64,000 nucleotides of DNA from assembly GCA_022453515.1 (NCBI GenBank), contig JAJNNY010000009.1:186001-250000 (forward strand), given 5' to 3'. The notes under the pieces were generated by a model. That model did no database searches. It had not been told where the DNA came from and was given only the letters and a program-made list of their open reading frames with translations. The stretch is from Astrocystis sublimbata. Taxonomy: Eukaryota > Ascomycota > Sordariomycetes > Xylariales > Xylariaceae. Below are positions 37,281 to 47,859 of the stretch, piece by piece (position 1 is the stretch's first letter; the number at the start of each line of letters is the position of its first letter). Position numbers and translations under genes: made by a program.

Positions 37281-38567
37281 TTGAGTAAGCGGTGGATGGC
37301 GATTGGGTCAACGGCGTTATCTATTGTGGCGTCTGTCCCGTCCACAAAGGAAGATGCTGTGGCAGTGGTGCTATATGCTGCCGCAAACAGACTGAAAGTC
37401 GTGCCACAGTGCCAGTGCCAGGGCTGCGGCGGTCTCGCCATTCCAAACAGCACGACGATAGTTTTTGAGACGGAGATATTCCGCTCCGTAGATATCGATG
37501 TCGAATCGCAGACCGCGACGCTTGGGGTGGCACTTTGACTATTAACTTCTAGCCCGCCGTGAAACAAAGGCGTGTCACACAGGTCTACTCGTGCTTATCT
37601 ATCAACTCTCCCGGGCTTGGGTTAGTGCAACCTGAATGATCTATTGATGCAGATCTAGGCTGGGCAAGCCTCAGACATTCCGGCAGGGCCGGAGCTTTCT
37701 TAAGAGGTGGTATCAATCTGTTCCAAGGAACAAAAGGTCACACTTGCGACAATCTTGTAGCTGCACAGTTAGTGACAGGCCAAATCAAGGGCACCGGAGC
37801 GGGGTTCGGAGTGGTTCTCGATGACCGTGCGTATATCCCACATCGGATCGGATCGGATCGGACCTTGGGCTTTCGTTAAGGCGAAGAATCCCGAAATCAT
37901 AGCAATGTTTTCACGTGAGAACTTCATGCGGCAGCGGAATTGTGGGAAAAGATCGTGTGGTCTGCCGCCGGCTTGAACTCCCGGCTTTAGTCTGATGGCC
38001 GTGCCGCATGGCACGCCGAATGCGAGGCAACCGATTGTCATCGCGCAGGTATCATGCCCGGGGCCTCAAGCGGACGCAGATAAGGCATTCGCGCCGTGGA
38101 ACGAGAGTGCTATTCGGGAGAGTGCTGTCGCAGTTAACCCGGGGTTATCCGAATTGACGAGGATGAACATGCAGCGTGATGCGATCATGACCAAGAGCTT
38201 CACTATGGATTGTCATAATTGCGCTGTAAAATAGCTGCCTGGCGCAACATTTCTACGCGCCGCGAACAGATTTGCCGAGTTTGTTGATGAATAAGGGCAC
38301 AACGTTGCGTGCCGCATGATGGCACTGCATCCGATGCATTTAGACGTGCTGACGAAGGCGAGCGGAGACCAGGAAAGTTGTGACGTGATGGTGCAAACTG
38401 TGCGGTGGATTCTCAAGCAGACGAATAGGTATCTCAAGGCCGGAAGACAGTACGGACGTGTCATCCTCGAGATTGTACGTAATGAGGACTCCACCAAGGG
38501 GTGCCGAATGCCATCCTGGCCGGTAACGCCAGAGTTGAGACGCCAGAGAAGACGGGAAGTTATGTAA
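37281..38567 (+). pseudogene. Relic of FAD-linked (PCMH/BBE-type) oxidase
   Basis: Plus-strand translations in several frames carry, in the right order, remains of a berberine-bridge type FAD oxidase. Around 37310-37540: a VPSTKEDAVAVVLYAAANRLKVVP block (the start of the PCMH fold), then GGLAIPNST and a VDIDVESQTATLGVAL strand. Around 37750-37810: CDNLVAAQLVTG followed by GTGAGFGVV. Around 37995-38150: a late block rich in PQADADKAFAPW. Stops and frame changes lie between the blocks, and the segment between the first two is clearly rearranged or shortened. A TCGGA tetramer array at 37843-37862 sits inside. No N-terminal secretion signal is seen. Family call is based on block order and remembered consensus; the 3' limit is uncertain. 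Confidence 0.6.
37843..37862. repeat. TCGGA pentamer array inside the oxidase relic
   Basis: Four tandem TCGGA units. Length change here would shift the reading frame, so it may be one cause or a result of the gene's decay. Confidence 0.85.
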
Positions 38568-40165
38568 GTATGAAGAAGCGAAAACAGCTGGCAGTGGGAT
38601 CCCCATGGGGTATTCTGGAATCTGGAACCCAGCTGTGGATGGGTGGACGGGCTGACCATTGCCAGTGTCCCACCTACCTACCGGGCACTAGGTAGAGGGG
38701 TAGTGAGCGTTTTCATATAAGCACCGAATGTTATCAGATGATATTATTAAATACCTGGTGACCAGATATCATCGGGTGGATTGTATTATATCGGAGGTAC
38801 GCCCCAGCTGAGAGCGAGCCCCAGGCAAGCCAGATCACATACGCGAACCTCGCATGTTGAATACTCGAACAGTAACTATGATCGAAAAGGCATGTGGTGT
38901 ATTTTAAAAAGCCTCAAAAGACCCTGTGATTGGGTACATGCGATTTAGCCCCTGGAGATACGCCAAGACTGCCAAGTACAAGGCTCACAAAGCAAGAATC
39001 AAGTAGGCCCGGTCTTCCAACTTGTGGAATTTGATTTGGATATTTAGGTAGGTATGAGTACTTAAGACGGAAATAGAGCATTCATACTACGAAGAAAGAG
39101 CTGGCCATCAATACTATACTACTTTTTATCCATCACGTTAGTCGTCAACTTGGAACTAGACAAACGTGGTCTTCGACTATGTGCAGCTGAACTCAAAAGG
39201 ATGGGAAGTTAGTAATGCGGACCTCAGTACCTACATAATGTAAGAATTGGTACACCGACAAGGAAGAGCAGATCCTGGGCAGTACCTGGGGGCCTGGCTT
39301 GTGGAATAAGTTTCCTCGTATGCATCATCTGTTATAACTTGGCGAAGCCTGTGTGCTCGTCGTCCCGATCTGTTACGCGCAGTGAAGCTCGATACGTCAA
39401 ACAAGGGTCTTCTCCTAAATGCCCACACAGTTTTGTTCAGGTCGCAGTAGGTAGAGATGATGATGATGTTATCGTCGGCCCACGCCGAAAATCGCCTCAG
39501 GACAACGTTGTACTAACGGTTACTACGTACGTAGTACTCCGGACCGACGTCAAGAGAACCACCATAGCGCGGACAGCTCCTGCCTAGAAAGGCAGTACTA
39601 TTAGTCAACCGCGACGGCTGATTGGCTACTGGGCTACGCCTTGGCGTAGCTTATGAACCGCAACAGAATTTTCCACTGGACTTTCTGCCGACGCTTGGGT
39701 TAGTCGCGGCTAGACCAGGGACAAATCCACGGCGAGCACGGCAAGGTTCAAATCTTTGCTGTGGTTTAGCCCGATCGGGAATATGCCTGGATGGAGGCTC
39801 ATGTAAGTGCAAAGCTTGGTTCCGCCCCCTCGCCTCCCTCGCCTCCCATGCCACATACATGCCATGCCACACAGTGTTCTGCTTCTCACCTGCGGGATCA
39901 TGCGCGGCGTTCCCAGGATTGAGCTTTTTTTTCTCTGCCCGATGGAGTCCGGCCCTATCGCGACTCCATAGCCAATGGAGCTCGCGACAAGGTTTTCGCG
40001 AGCGGGAGTCATATTTCTTATCTCTGGCACCCGCCTGGTCCTTTGTCTGCTTTTAAAACCTCCCCGCCCCTCGAGAATCTATGTGTCAGGTTTTCTCCGC
40101 ACCTGATCTCTGCGCCGAACCACAACCTGCTTTTCGCGCCAGTCGATAGCTTCCTCGTCGACATT
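38568..40165. other. Intergenic region upstream of the permease gene
   Basis: No further oxidase block or other gene was recognised. CCTAGGTA-type motifs occur near 39050 and 39231. The last 300 bases are pyrimidine-rich and probably include the permease promoter and 5' UTR. Confidence 0.55.
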
Positions 40166-41913
40166 ATGGCTTCGCTGGATATGGATTACCCGCACAACAC
40201 CTCGGGGACACGTTCTGTTGAACTCGAGGAGAAGAAGCCAGGCGAGGCGACGGTCGCCACATCGCTCGATGGCTCTCACACGCAAGAGGGCGATGTCGAA
40301 GGCCTACAGCGTGGTCTGAACACATGGCATCTGCAGTTCATTGCTATTGGCAGCGCCATTGGCACCGGCTTGTTCCTCGGCAGCGGTAAGGCGCTCGCGA
40401 CGGCCGGACCTGTAGGATCCTTGATTGCTTTCCTCTTCGTCGGCTCCATCGTCTACTCGATCATGGTAAGCCTCGGCGAGATGGCAACCTTCATTCCTGT
40501 TGCGGGAAGTTTCACGGCCTACGCATCACGATTTGCCGACCCATCTCTTGGGTTTTCAATGGGTTGGATTGTGAGTAACTCCTGGAGTCATTTACTATAA
40601 AAGGCAATTACTGACTCCAGCGGTTGCAGTACTGGTTCAGCGTAAGTGATTATCCCATTTGTGTTTCTGTTTATACCGGACTAGTGCTTCGAAGTCTTGG
40701 AGACTCATAACGTACGTTCCCCATCGCAACGACTGACGTTTTAATGCTACAGTGGGCGTCGACTTACGCACTCGAACTTGTCGGCTCGGGTCTTGTCATA
40801 CAGTATTGGAGCAAGAGCTTGAGCGTCGGCATCTTCATCGCTGTGTTCTGGGTTGCATTCACGGCCTGCAATTTCCTACCAGTTCGCTGGTTCGGAGAGT
40901 TCGAATCATACTTCGTATCGATCAAGGTCATCACCATCATCGGCTTTATCATTTTCGCCATCGCTATTGACGCAGGCGCCAGCGAACAAGGCTATCTCGG
41001 ATTCACCAACTGGGTTCATCCAGGTCCCTTTGCCGAATATATCGTTCACGGAAGCAGTGGTAAATTCGTTGGGTTTTGGTCAATCCTTGTGACTGCGGGA
41101 TTTTCGTACCAAGGCACCGAGCTCGTGGGTGTCGGCGCAGGCGAGACGGCGAATCCCGAGAAAAGTGTGCCCCGGGCCATCCGCTGGACCTTCTGGGGTG
41201 TCTTCACCCTATTCGTGTCGACAATCTTCTTCATCGGTCTCACGGTACCCTCAGACAACCCAGACCTACTCAGCGACGCCAGCGACGCGTCAGCCTCACC
41301 TCTCGTTCTTGCTGCGAAACTGGCCGGCGTGCCTGTCCTCCCACACATTATCAACGGAGTTTTGCTCACAGCGGTCTTGTCAGCTGCCAATTCCAATCTT
41401 TACTCTAGTAGTCGGATAGTGGTCGCGCTGGCCAGGGAAGGACACGCGCCCGCGTTCCTGGCCCGAACGAACCGATTTGGCACACCCCATTACGCTGTCG
41501 GCTTTTCGTCGCTCATCGGTCTACTTGCTTTCCTAAACCTCTCAGCTGGCGGAAGCGAAGTTTTCACGTGGTTGCTGAACATCACCGGCATAGCTGGTTT
41601 CATCAGCTGGTGCTGCATATCCATCTGTCATTTGATCTTCATGAAGGCCCTCAAGCTGCGGGGCATAGACCGGGATACGCTCGCCTTCAAAGCACCATTC
41701 CAACCCTACCTAACGATATACGGACTCTTTTTCTGCGTGCTCATCGTCTTCTCAAGCGGGTTTGCCGTGTTCATTCGGTGGAGCACTAGCGACTTCTTCG
41801 CAGCCTACATTAGTCTGATACTGTTCTTTGTCCTCTATGGAGGCCACAAGCTCATCTTCCGAACCAAGTTCGTAGCCTTGGCCGACGTTGATCTGGAGCG
41901 AGATCGGATATGA
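40166..41913 (+). CDS. Amino-acid permease (yeast AAT family, APC superfamily)
   Basis: Plasma-membrane proton-coupled amino-acid transporter; substrate not predictable. Three exons: 40166-40570, 40630-40641 and 40753-41913, giving 525 aa. Exon 2 is only 12 nt and encodes YWFS, which completes the GWIYWFSW motif at the start of TM3. The first TM carries the substrate motif AIGSAIGTGLFLGSGKAL. Twelve hydrophobic segments can be followed to FFAAYISLILFFVLYGGHKLI, and the FSYQGTELVGVGAGETANPEKSVPRA loop is the family signature after TM6. SAANSNLYSSSRIVVALAREG is the TM8 region. The start at 40166 (MASLDMDY) was chosen over non-ATG upstream codons; the N-tail has acidic and Ser/Thr residues. It lies next to the oxidase relic and a GH76 gene, all on the plus strand. 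Confidence 0.94.
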
Positions 41914-43268
41914 TATCACAATGGCTGTGGGTTTCAAAATTTGGTGAAATGGTACCATGGAGAATACTTAGATACCTTGCCTAGAACTCATATCTATTTT
42001 CAGTAATACTAATTTCTACTTGTTCGTTACATTTGACTCGCAGCAACAGCTCATCGTTACTATGGTTCCTTGGGGTATAATTACACATATTCTCTAGTGA
42101 GTAGTCACAATCGAATGAATATGTAGTCGATCTACATCAATCCAACGCCATACATGCAACCCACGCAATGGAGTCTCTGCGGTCTATCCATACACACCTC
42201 GATGGATTCAAGTCTATCAACTACGAGCACAGAATCGACATGGTCAGGGTAAGTAACCAATCGGGATACTTGCTTCCTGGACTCCCACAACCTAACTCCC
42301 AGAATTCAATTCAAAAGAATCTCCGTTGGAACTACAATACAACTGACTACAACTGACTAGCCTAGATTTACGCCAGGGAGTGGGTATTAGGTATTATCCT
42401 CCATCCACCATCTCGTGGCTTTAGCGCCTGACTGTTGGAAGGACATCGACATCCTTGACCTCGGTACTTACTCTCAAGTTGTGGGTTACTACTGCGTGAG
42501 CAAGATCTTGCCAATCACAGAATAAAGTTGGAAACTTCCAAGACACTGCATCGTGATGTCCGAATGCGGCAGATTACGAAAATTGGTAGTTGCTCGCAAC
42601 GCTACGACAGAAGCGGACTGGTTGCTAAGTAAGAACTCTATATATGTTGGACTTCTATGACAGAAGTCAACATGGGCAGTCACGCATTCAATTGCACTTC
42701 GTTGGTCATCACTCACCTTGCTGAATAGCAACATTCTGATTTCGGGCACTCACCACCTTGTCACCGATGGAGGATACTGGACTTTGACCTTATCATGAAG
42801 CTAGTCGCAAAGCTAGTTTTTTCGAACCAGTCGGAGTATTGAGCAGGCGCACATGAAGACACCAGAACTGTCATGACGACATATACCCACAATGCACCAG
42901 TACGCTGCTTCTCGGGGCTTGGAAGATAGGGAATGAAGACACGAGGGCTTCACTTGACGTCTCTTTTCGTTTTCGCATCTGGCTGCACCTCTTACCTACC
43001 TACCTCTCTACCTACCTGGGCAATGACGTTCCCCTGCTTTACCTTCATCAATAATGATTTAGTTCCCTACGCAGGCGAGCTGGCTCTCTCATAATAAAGA
43101 TTACAATGTTGCTTATCCGCTTCCCTTACTGAAAGCTGTACAGTTGCTTTAGCTGGTCCCTCAAAGTCTTGGTGCATTCATTGCCTACAGTCAATACGAT
43201 ATATCTCACAAGTTTTGCTGCCATTAGTCCCAACCGAAATCGTCGAGAAACTGTCGCGGGCCTTTACC
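41914..43268. other. Intergenic region between permease and GH76 genes
   Basis: No gene was recognised. A CTACCTACCTACC-rich stretch lies near 42990-43018. The last 200 bases should hold the GH76 promoter. Confidence 0.6.
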
Positions 43269-45351
43269 ATGGGTTCAATATCAAGTGTGATAAAGATGGC
43301 TTCGGCCTTTGTAGCACCAAAGGACCTTGATGTCAACAACGCAGGTAATTATGGGCATTTGGTCGCGCAACTTCTTGAACTAACAACACTGTATGTAGAC
43401 TCCATCAGATCGGTTGCCAGTACTCTCGCTTTTGGGACAATGAGCTACTACACTGGCAACATCACTAATACCCCAGAGGTAAATCAAGAGCACTGTAATG
43501 TAGCTGGGCAATGCTAACAAACCATGTTGTACAGACTATCGCTATTTTCCCACCACCTCATTGTAAATATCCGCTCCAATCCAGATGGCTAGATTGTGCT
43601 GACTCCATATGCAAAGACTGGTGGCAAGCCGGTGCTTGTTGGGGAGCAATGCTGGATTATTCGCACTACACGGGCGATCCAAGCTACGACGGCGTGATAA
43701 CTCAGTATGTCCAACCGAGTTCGGCTTTTGTCCCAGATTCCTCAAAATATGCATCGCGGCACAATCAATCATCTTCTCGTGATGGACTAGCTTCTTGCCC
43801 CCCGGCGAAGACTAATGCCTAATTTTGCAGAGCACTTCTCAGCCAAGTCGGACCCAACCACGATTTCATGGACCCAAGATATGCAGGATCCGAAGGCAAC
43901 GACGATCAAGCTTTTTGGTGTTTTGCCATACTCGACGCCGCGGAACGCAACTTTCCCCAACCCGATGATTCCATACCGCCATGGCTGCAAATAGCGGAAA
44001 ATATTTGGAACACAATGGTCCCCAGATGGGACGATACGGCCTGTGGCGGTGGTCTACCTTGGCAGATATACCCCCAAAACCCTAACGGTATGGATTACAA
44101 AAACTCCGTATCAAATGGCGGCTTCTTCCAAATGTCGGCACGACTAGCTCGCGCCACCGGAAACGAAACGTACCTCCATTGGGCTGAAAAGGTATGGCAC
44201 TGGTCCCAGAAGATAGGCTTCATCGACCCGGCCTTCAATGTGTTTGACGGTGCCAGTTCGTCGCAAGGTTGTGGGGACACTAACCCCGTGAGCTTCTCAT
44301 ACACTCAAGGCATTTATCTGTACGGAGCAGCCATCCTTTTCAACTACACCAATGGAGACAAGGTCTGGGCGAAGCGGACCGACGATCTTTTACAGGCTTC
44401 TAGATCATTTTTTGGCCCATTCCCAAACGCCACGAACATCATGTACGAACATGCCTGCGAACCAACTGGGGTATGCAATACGGACATGAAATCGTTCAAG
44501 GGCTACCGTGAGTAAATCCTCGTAATAGCCCCGTGTCTCATTTTCCTTTGCCTCCGTTTGAGAACGAGATGCGTACCATCGTATAGCATGACAGCCTACT
44601 GTGACGCTTATTTCTGCACTTATCTGAGGAGTATACAGAAAATAACACCTACTAACCTGGGCGCGTCAGTTTCTCGCTTCATCGCTGCCACGACGTTGAT
44701 GATGCCTTCGACTCTCCACGATGCTCAAGAATTACTGCGTATCTCTGCGGCTGCAGCTGGGAAGGCTTGTTCCGGGGGAGATGCTGGTACCGCTTGCGGA
44801 GAGTTATGGTAAGTCTCTACTTCTCCGTTGGCTTGACATATTGACTACGTAAAGACGCTGGCAAATACTAATGCAAGACTTTTAGGTATGTCGGAGGTTA
44901 TGATGGGAACACTGGGCTCGGACAGTCAATGACGGCTCTGGAAACTATCCAGGCGTTACTCGGATTTCATGCGAAACCGCCTCTCAGACACGGCGAAATT
45001 AGACACGTCAAGGGCAATGGCGAATCGCCACCGGATCCTTCAACGACTGCGGTGACGACTACAGTGATGACCACGTCGATTGATACACAAACGAGTGAAC
45101 CAGCAGATGGAGCGACAGGTGAACCGACAAGTGAACCGACAAGTGAACCGACAAGCGAACCGACAAGCGAACCGACTAATGAGCCAACGAATGAACCAAC
45201 CACTATAATCCCGACCACCACGCTCTCACAGTCGACCACGGCCATGCCATCGACTACTGATGAGCCGGACAGTGCATCTCATGGTGCCACGGCTGGTTGG
45301 TTTCCTGCCCTTGTGGCATTTGTGCTCTTAACCCTTGTTTTCGGGGTATAA
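43269..45351 (+). CDS. GPI-anchored GH76 alpha-1,6-mannanase / Dfg5-Dcw1-type protein
   Basis: Cell-surface enzyme thought to link GPI glycoproteins into the wall by acting on alpha-1,6-mannan. Seven exons: 43269-43344, 43399-43478, 43535-43562, 43617-43704, 43831-44507, 44670-44808 and 44886-45351, giving 517 aa. Family blocks run in order: SIRSVASTLAFGTMSYYTGN, YWWQAGACWGAMLDYSHYTGD, GSEGNDDQAFWCFA with the catalytic Asp pair at about residues 115-116, TACGGGLPWQIY, YKNSVSNGGFFQMSARLARATGN, FSYTQGIYLYGAA, NIMYEHACE, then VGGYDGNTGLGQ. A Thr/Ser/Pro/Glu stalk holds seven 4-residue EPT[SNT] repeats, followed by a hydrophobic C-tail (WFPALVAFVLLTLVFGV) that fits a GPI signal. The N-terminus is short and only weakly signal-like, so the true start may be further upstream. 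Confidence 0.93.
45121..45204 (+). repeat. 12-bp minisatellite coding EPT[SNT]
   Basis: Seven tandem 12-bp units of the GAACCGACAAGT type encode EPTS four times, EPTN twice and EPTT once. It forms part of the GPI-anchored stalk. Repeats of this kind commonly vary in number between strains; that variation is inference here. Confidence 0.95.
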
Positions 45352-46005
45352 GCGATGGCTCTGGGTTTGGCGTCCGGTAAACGAAGTTATGAGTCAACGA
45401 CCTTGAGATGAGTGCCTGCTTATAGATTCTCCTTTTTTTCCTTTTTCCTTTTCTCTCTCGATTTCTTTTCTTTTTCTTTTTGTGTGGTTCACACCACTCT
45501 CGTAGATTGGGCAATGCACAACTTGTATACATCGAAAAGCATTTTCGCTTCGCATTGGAATAAAACATTCAAACTTTGGATTTAAGTACATCGTGTCCAA
45601 TAAGAATTAGGCAAGGTGTTTTCATCTGTTGAGCTGCAGGTGAACCTGTCGTCGGCTCTACTGTAATTACAGGCCTATAGCCCGGGCTGCAGGTAGCTGC
45701 GGTACTGGAATCGTTATGCACTGGCGGGGTTATTCGTATGCACGGGCTATTCCGAACTGCTGAGCCAGAGCTCCGATCGGAGCCCCGCAGCATCGGTGCG
45801 TCACTAAGCCGCGTGCGGGCGATCTTTGACTCAAGCAATTTGAACAATCTTGGTGGGTCAAGTAATGAGAACCTTGAAGTTCAATTGCTAGGTATAAAAG
45901 TAGGTATAACAAACCTCAGGGGCAAAGGTGACGGAAGGACGAGAAAAAGAATCTCAGTTTGGGCAGTCAAGGTAGACAAAGACAACGCGACTCCAAAGCG
46001 ACTCG
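45352..46005. other. Intergenic region between GH76 and his5
   Basis: A pyrimidine-rich T/C tract lies near 45427-45482 in the GH76 3' flank. The his5 promoter side contains a TGACTCA element listed separately. No gene was recognised. Confidence 0.6.
45827..45833 (+). promoter_or_regulatory. TGACTCA, candidate Gcn4/CPC1 site upstream of his5
   Basis: A perfect TGACTCA lies about 175 nt before the his5 start codon. Fungal amino-acid synthesis genes are induced on starvation through Gcn4/CPC1/CpcA binding to this sequence. The 7-mer has about a 2% chance of occurring by accident in a promoter this size, so the position is suggestive but not proof. Confidence 0.55.
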
Positions 46006-47339
46006 ATGTCGCCCTTCAACCTCCAGACCTGCGCAAGGTCTAACATCTTGGCGCTCGAACCGTACCGATGTGCCAGAGAGTAAGAACAATCAAAACCTGC
46101 GCAATTGTTGTGAAGTAATGCTAACATATCAATCACAGCGACTACAAGGATGACGGTACAAATATCCTGCTGGATGCCAACGAGAACGCCTTCGGGCCAT
46201 CTTTGACCTCTGCGGCTGTTGCTCCGACGTCGTCTGCCAAATCGCCAGGCCCCGAGATCGACTTCGTGGGCTTGCACAGATATCCAGATCCCCACCAGCG
46301 GGAGTTGAAGCAACTGCTGTGCGATCTGAGGAACACTCACCACCACACTAACAAGAACATCACACCCGACAACTTATTCGTCGGTGTCGGGAGTGACGAG
46401 GCCATCGATGGCCTCATGCGTGCTTTCTGCGTGCCTGGCAAAGACAGGATCCTGGTTTGCCCGCCGACCTATGGCATGTATTCCGTCTCGGCACAGGTGA
46501 ACGACGTGGGTCTGGTCAAGATACCGCTCCTGCCTGCGCCGACATTTGCGCTCGACGTGGAAAAGATAAGACAAACGCTGTCAGATGAGCCAAACATCAA
46601 GCTACTGTACCTGTGCTCGCCTGGAAACCCAACAGGCGCCCCGCTAGCGAAAGCGGATATAAAGCAGCTGCTAGAACACCCCACCTGGAACGGCGTGGTT
46701 ATCGTCGATGAGGCATACGTGGACTTCTCGCCCGAGGGCACCTCACTTGCCGAGTGGGTTGTCGAATGGCCCAACCTCGCGGTTATGCAGACGTCATCCA
46801 AGGGCTTCGGAATGGCAGGCATTCGGCTTGGTTCCGTGTTCACGTCGGAGCCTATTGCGCAACTCCTGAACAACATGAAGGCGCCGTACAACATCCCAAG
46901 CCCGACCAGTGCGCTAGCCATATACGCCTTCTCCCCGAGCGGAGTGGCTGTTATGAGCGGGAAGCGACAGAAGCTCGTCGCGCAACGGGAGCGCTTGATC
47001 GAAGAACTGCCCAAGATTCAGGGAGTCGGGCGCCTACGGGGCGGCGTCGAGAGTAACTTTCTACTCTATGAGATTGTGAACAAGGATGGACAGCCGGATA
47101 ATGTCACCGCACTTGCCGTGTATGAAAAGCTAGCTGAAAACAAGGGCGTTGTCGTACGATTCAGGGGTAAGGAGCATGGATGCTTGGGGTGTCTACGGAT
47201 CACGGTCGGGACGGAGACTGAGGTCACGAGATTTCTGAATGCACTGAGAACCACTCTGATAGATGTAAACGGCCATGACATCGCAGCAAAAAAGGACGAG
47301 GAAAAGAAAGAGCTAGAGGCTAGCAGCGTAATTGCTTAG
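46006..47339 (+). CDS. his5: Histidinol-phosphate aminotransferase
   Basis: PLP enzyme of histidine synthesis; converts imidazole-acetol phosphate and glutamate to histidinol phosphate. Two exons, 46006-46079 and 46139-47339, give 424 aa. The first exon supplies the typical N-terminus MSPFNLQTCARSNILALEPYRCARD and the junction reads into DDYKDDGTNILLDANENAFGPS, as in fungal His5 proteins. Later blocks are LHRYPDPHQRELK, VGVGSDEAIDGLMRAF, LCSPGNPTGAP, IVDEAYVDFSPE, the PLP-lysine motif SSKGFGMAGIRLG (Lys about 246) and RFRGKEHGCLGCLRITVGTETE. Acts in the cytosol as a dimer. The tail beyond about residue 400 is charged and poorly conserved. Confidence 0.95.
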
Positions 47340-47859
47340 ATTTCTCTATGCGCATTGGTACGGTACCCATAGAATTGGAATTGTGGAATAGACGGCAGGT
47401 TTTGTGGTAGGGTTATGGAGTCACTTTTCGATGCCTTGATGAATGGAAATAGATGCACAAATATGAGCTGAAAATTATCCTAGCAATTTGAAGTCTTCGA
47501 TTATAATACCTACCTGTCACGGAGTTGGTCCTGTCAGAGTTGGTCTTATGCCAACATCGGGCTCCAAGTCCCCGGGCACCGGACCATGTATGACCTACGA
47601 CGCTACGCTATATGGTTTATCTTGTGATATCGCATATAGGGATTTCCAGAGTTGAACTGGACCCGCCCCCACCTGCCACCTGCTCGAAGCTTAATTTGTT
47701 AATTTGTCAATGAGACCATCCAAGTTGCCTTTTACATGATTGGGGAAAAATCCATTTGTCGTTCGATAATTCTGTGAAGGCTGAGAACAGAAAACAGATT
47801 ATTTGTAGATCATAGATCAGCTTTCATTGGCCAAAGCTAGCTTTGCTCCCCTGCACCCG
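47340..47859. other. Intergenic region upstream of cns1
   Basis: No gene was recognised. The short gap must contain the his5 terminator and cns1 promoter. An in-frame stop lies at 47806-47808, upstream of the chosen cns1 start. Confidence 0.6.

Noticed and set aside
39740..39790. T-arm-like stem with a TTCAAAT loop, possible tRNA
   Set aside because: No matching acceptor 5' strand or A box was found at the proper distance upstream, so no cloverleaf can be drawn.
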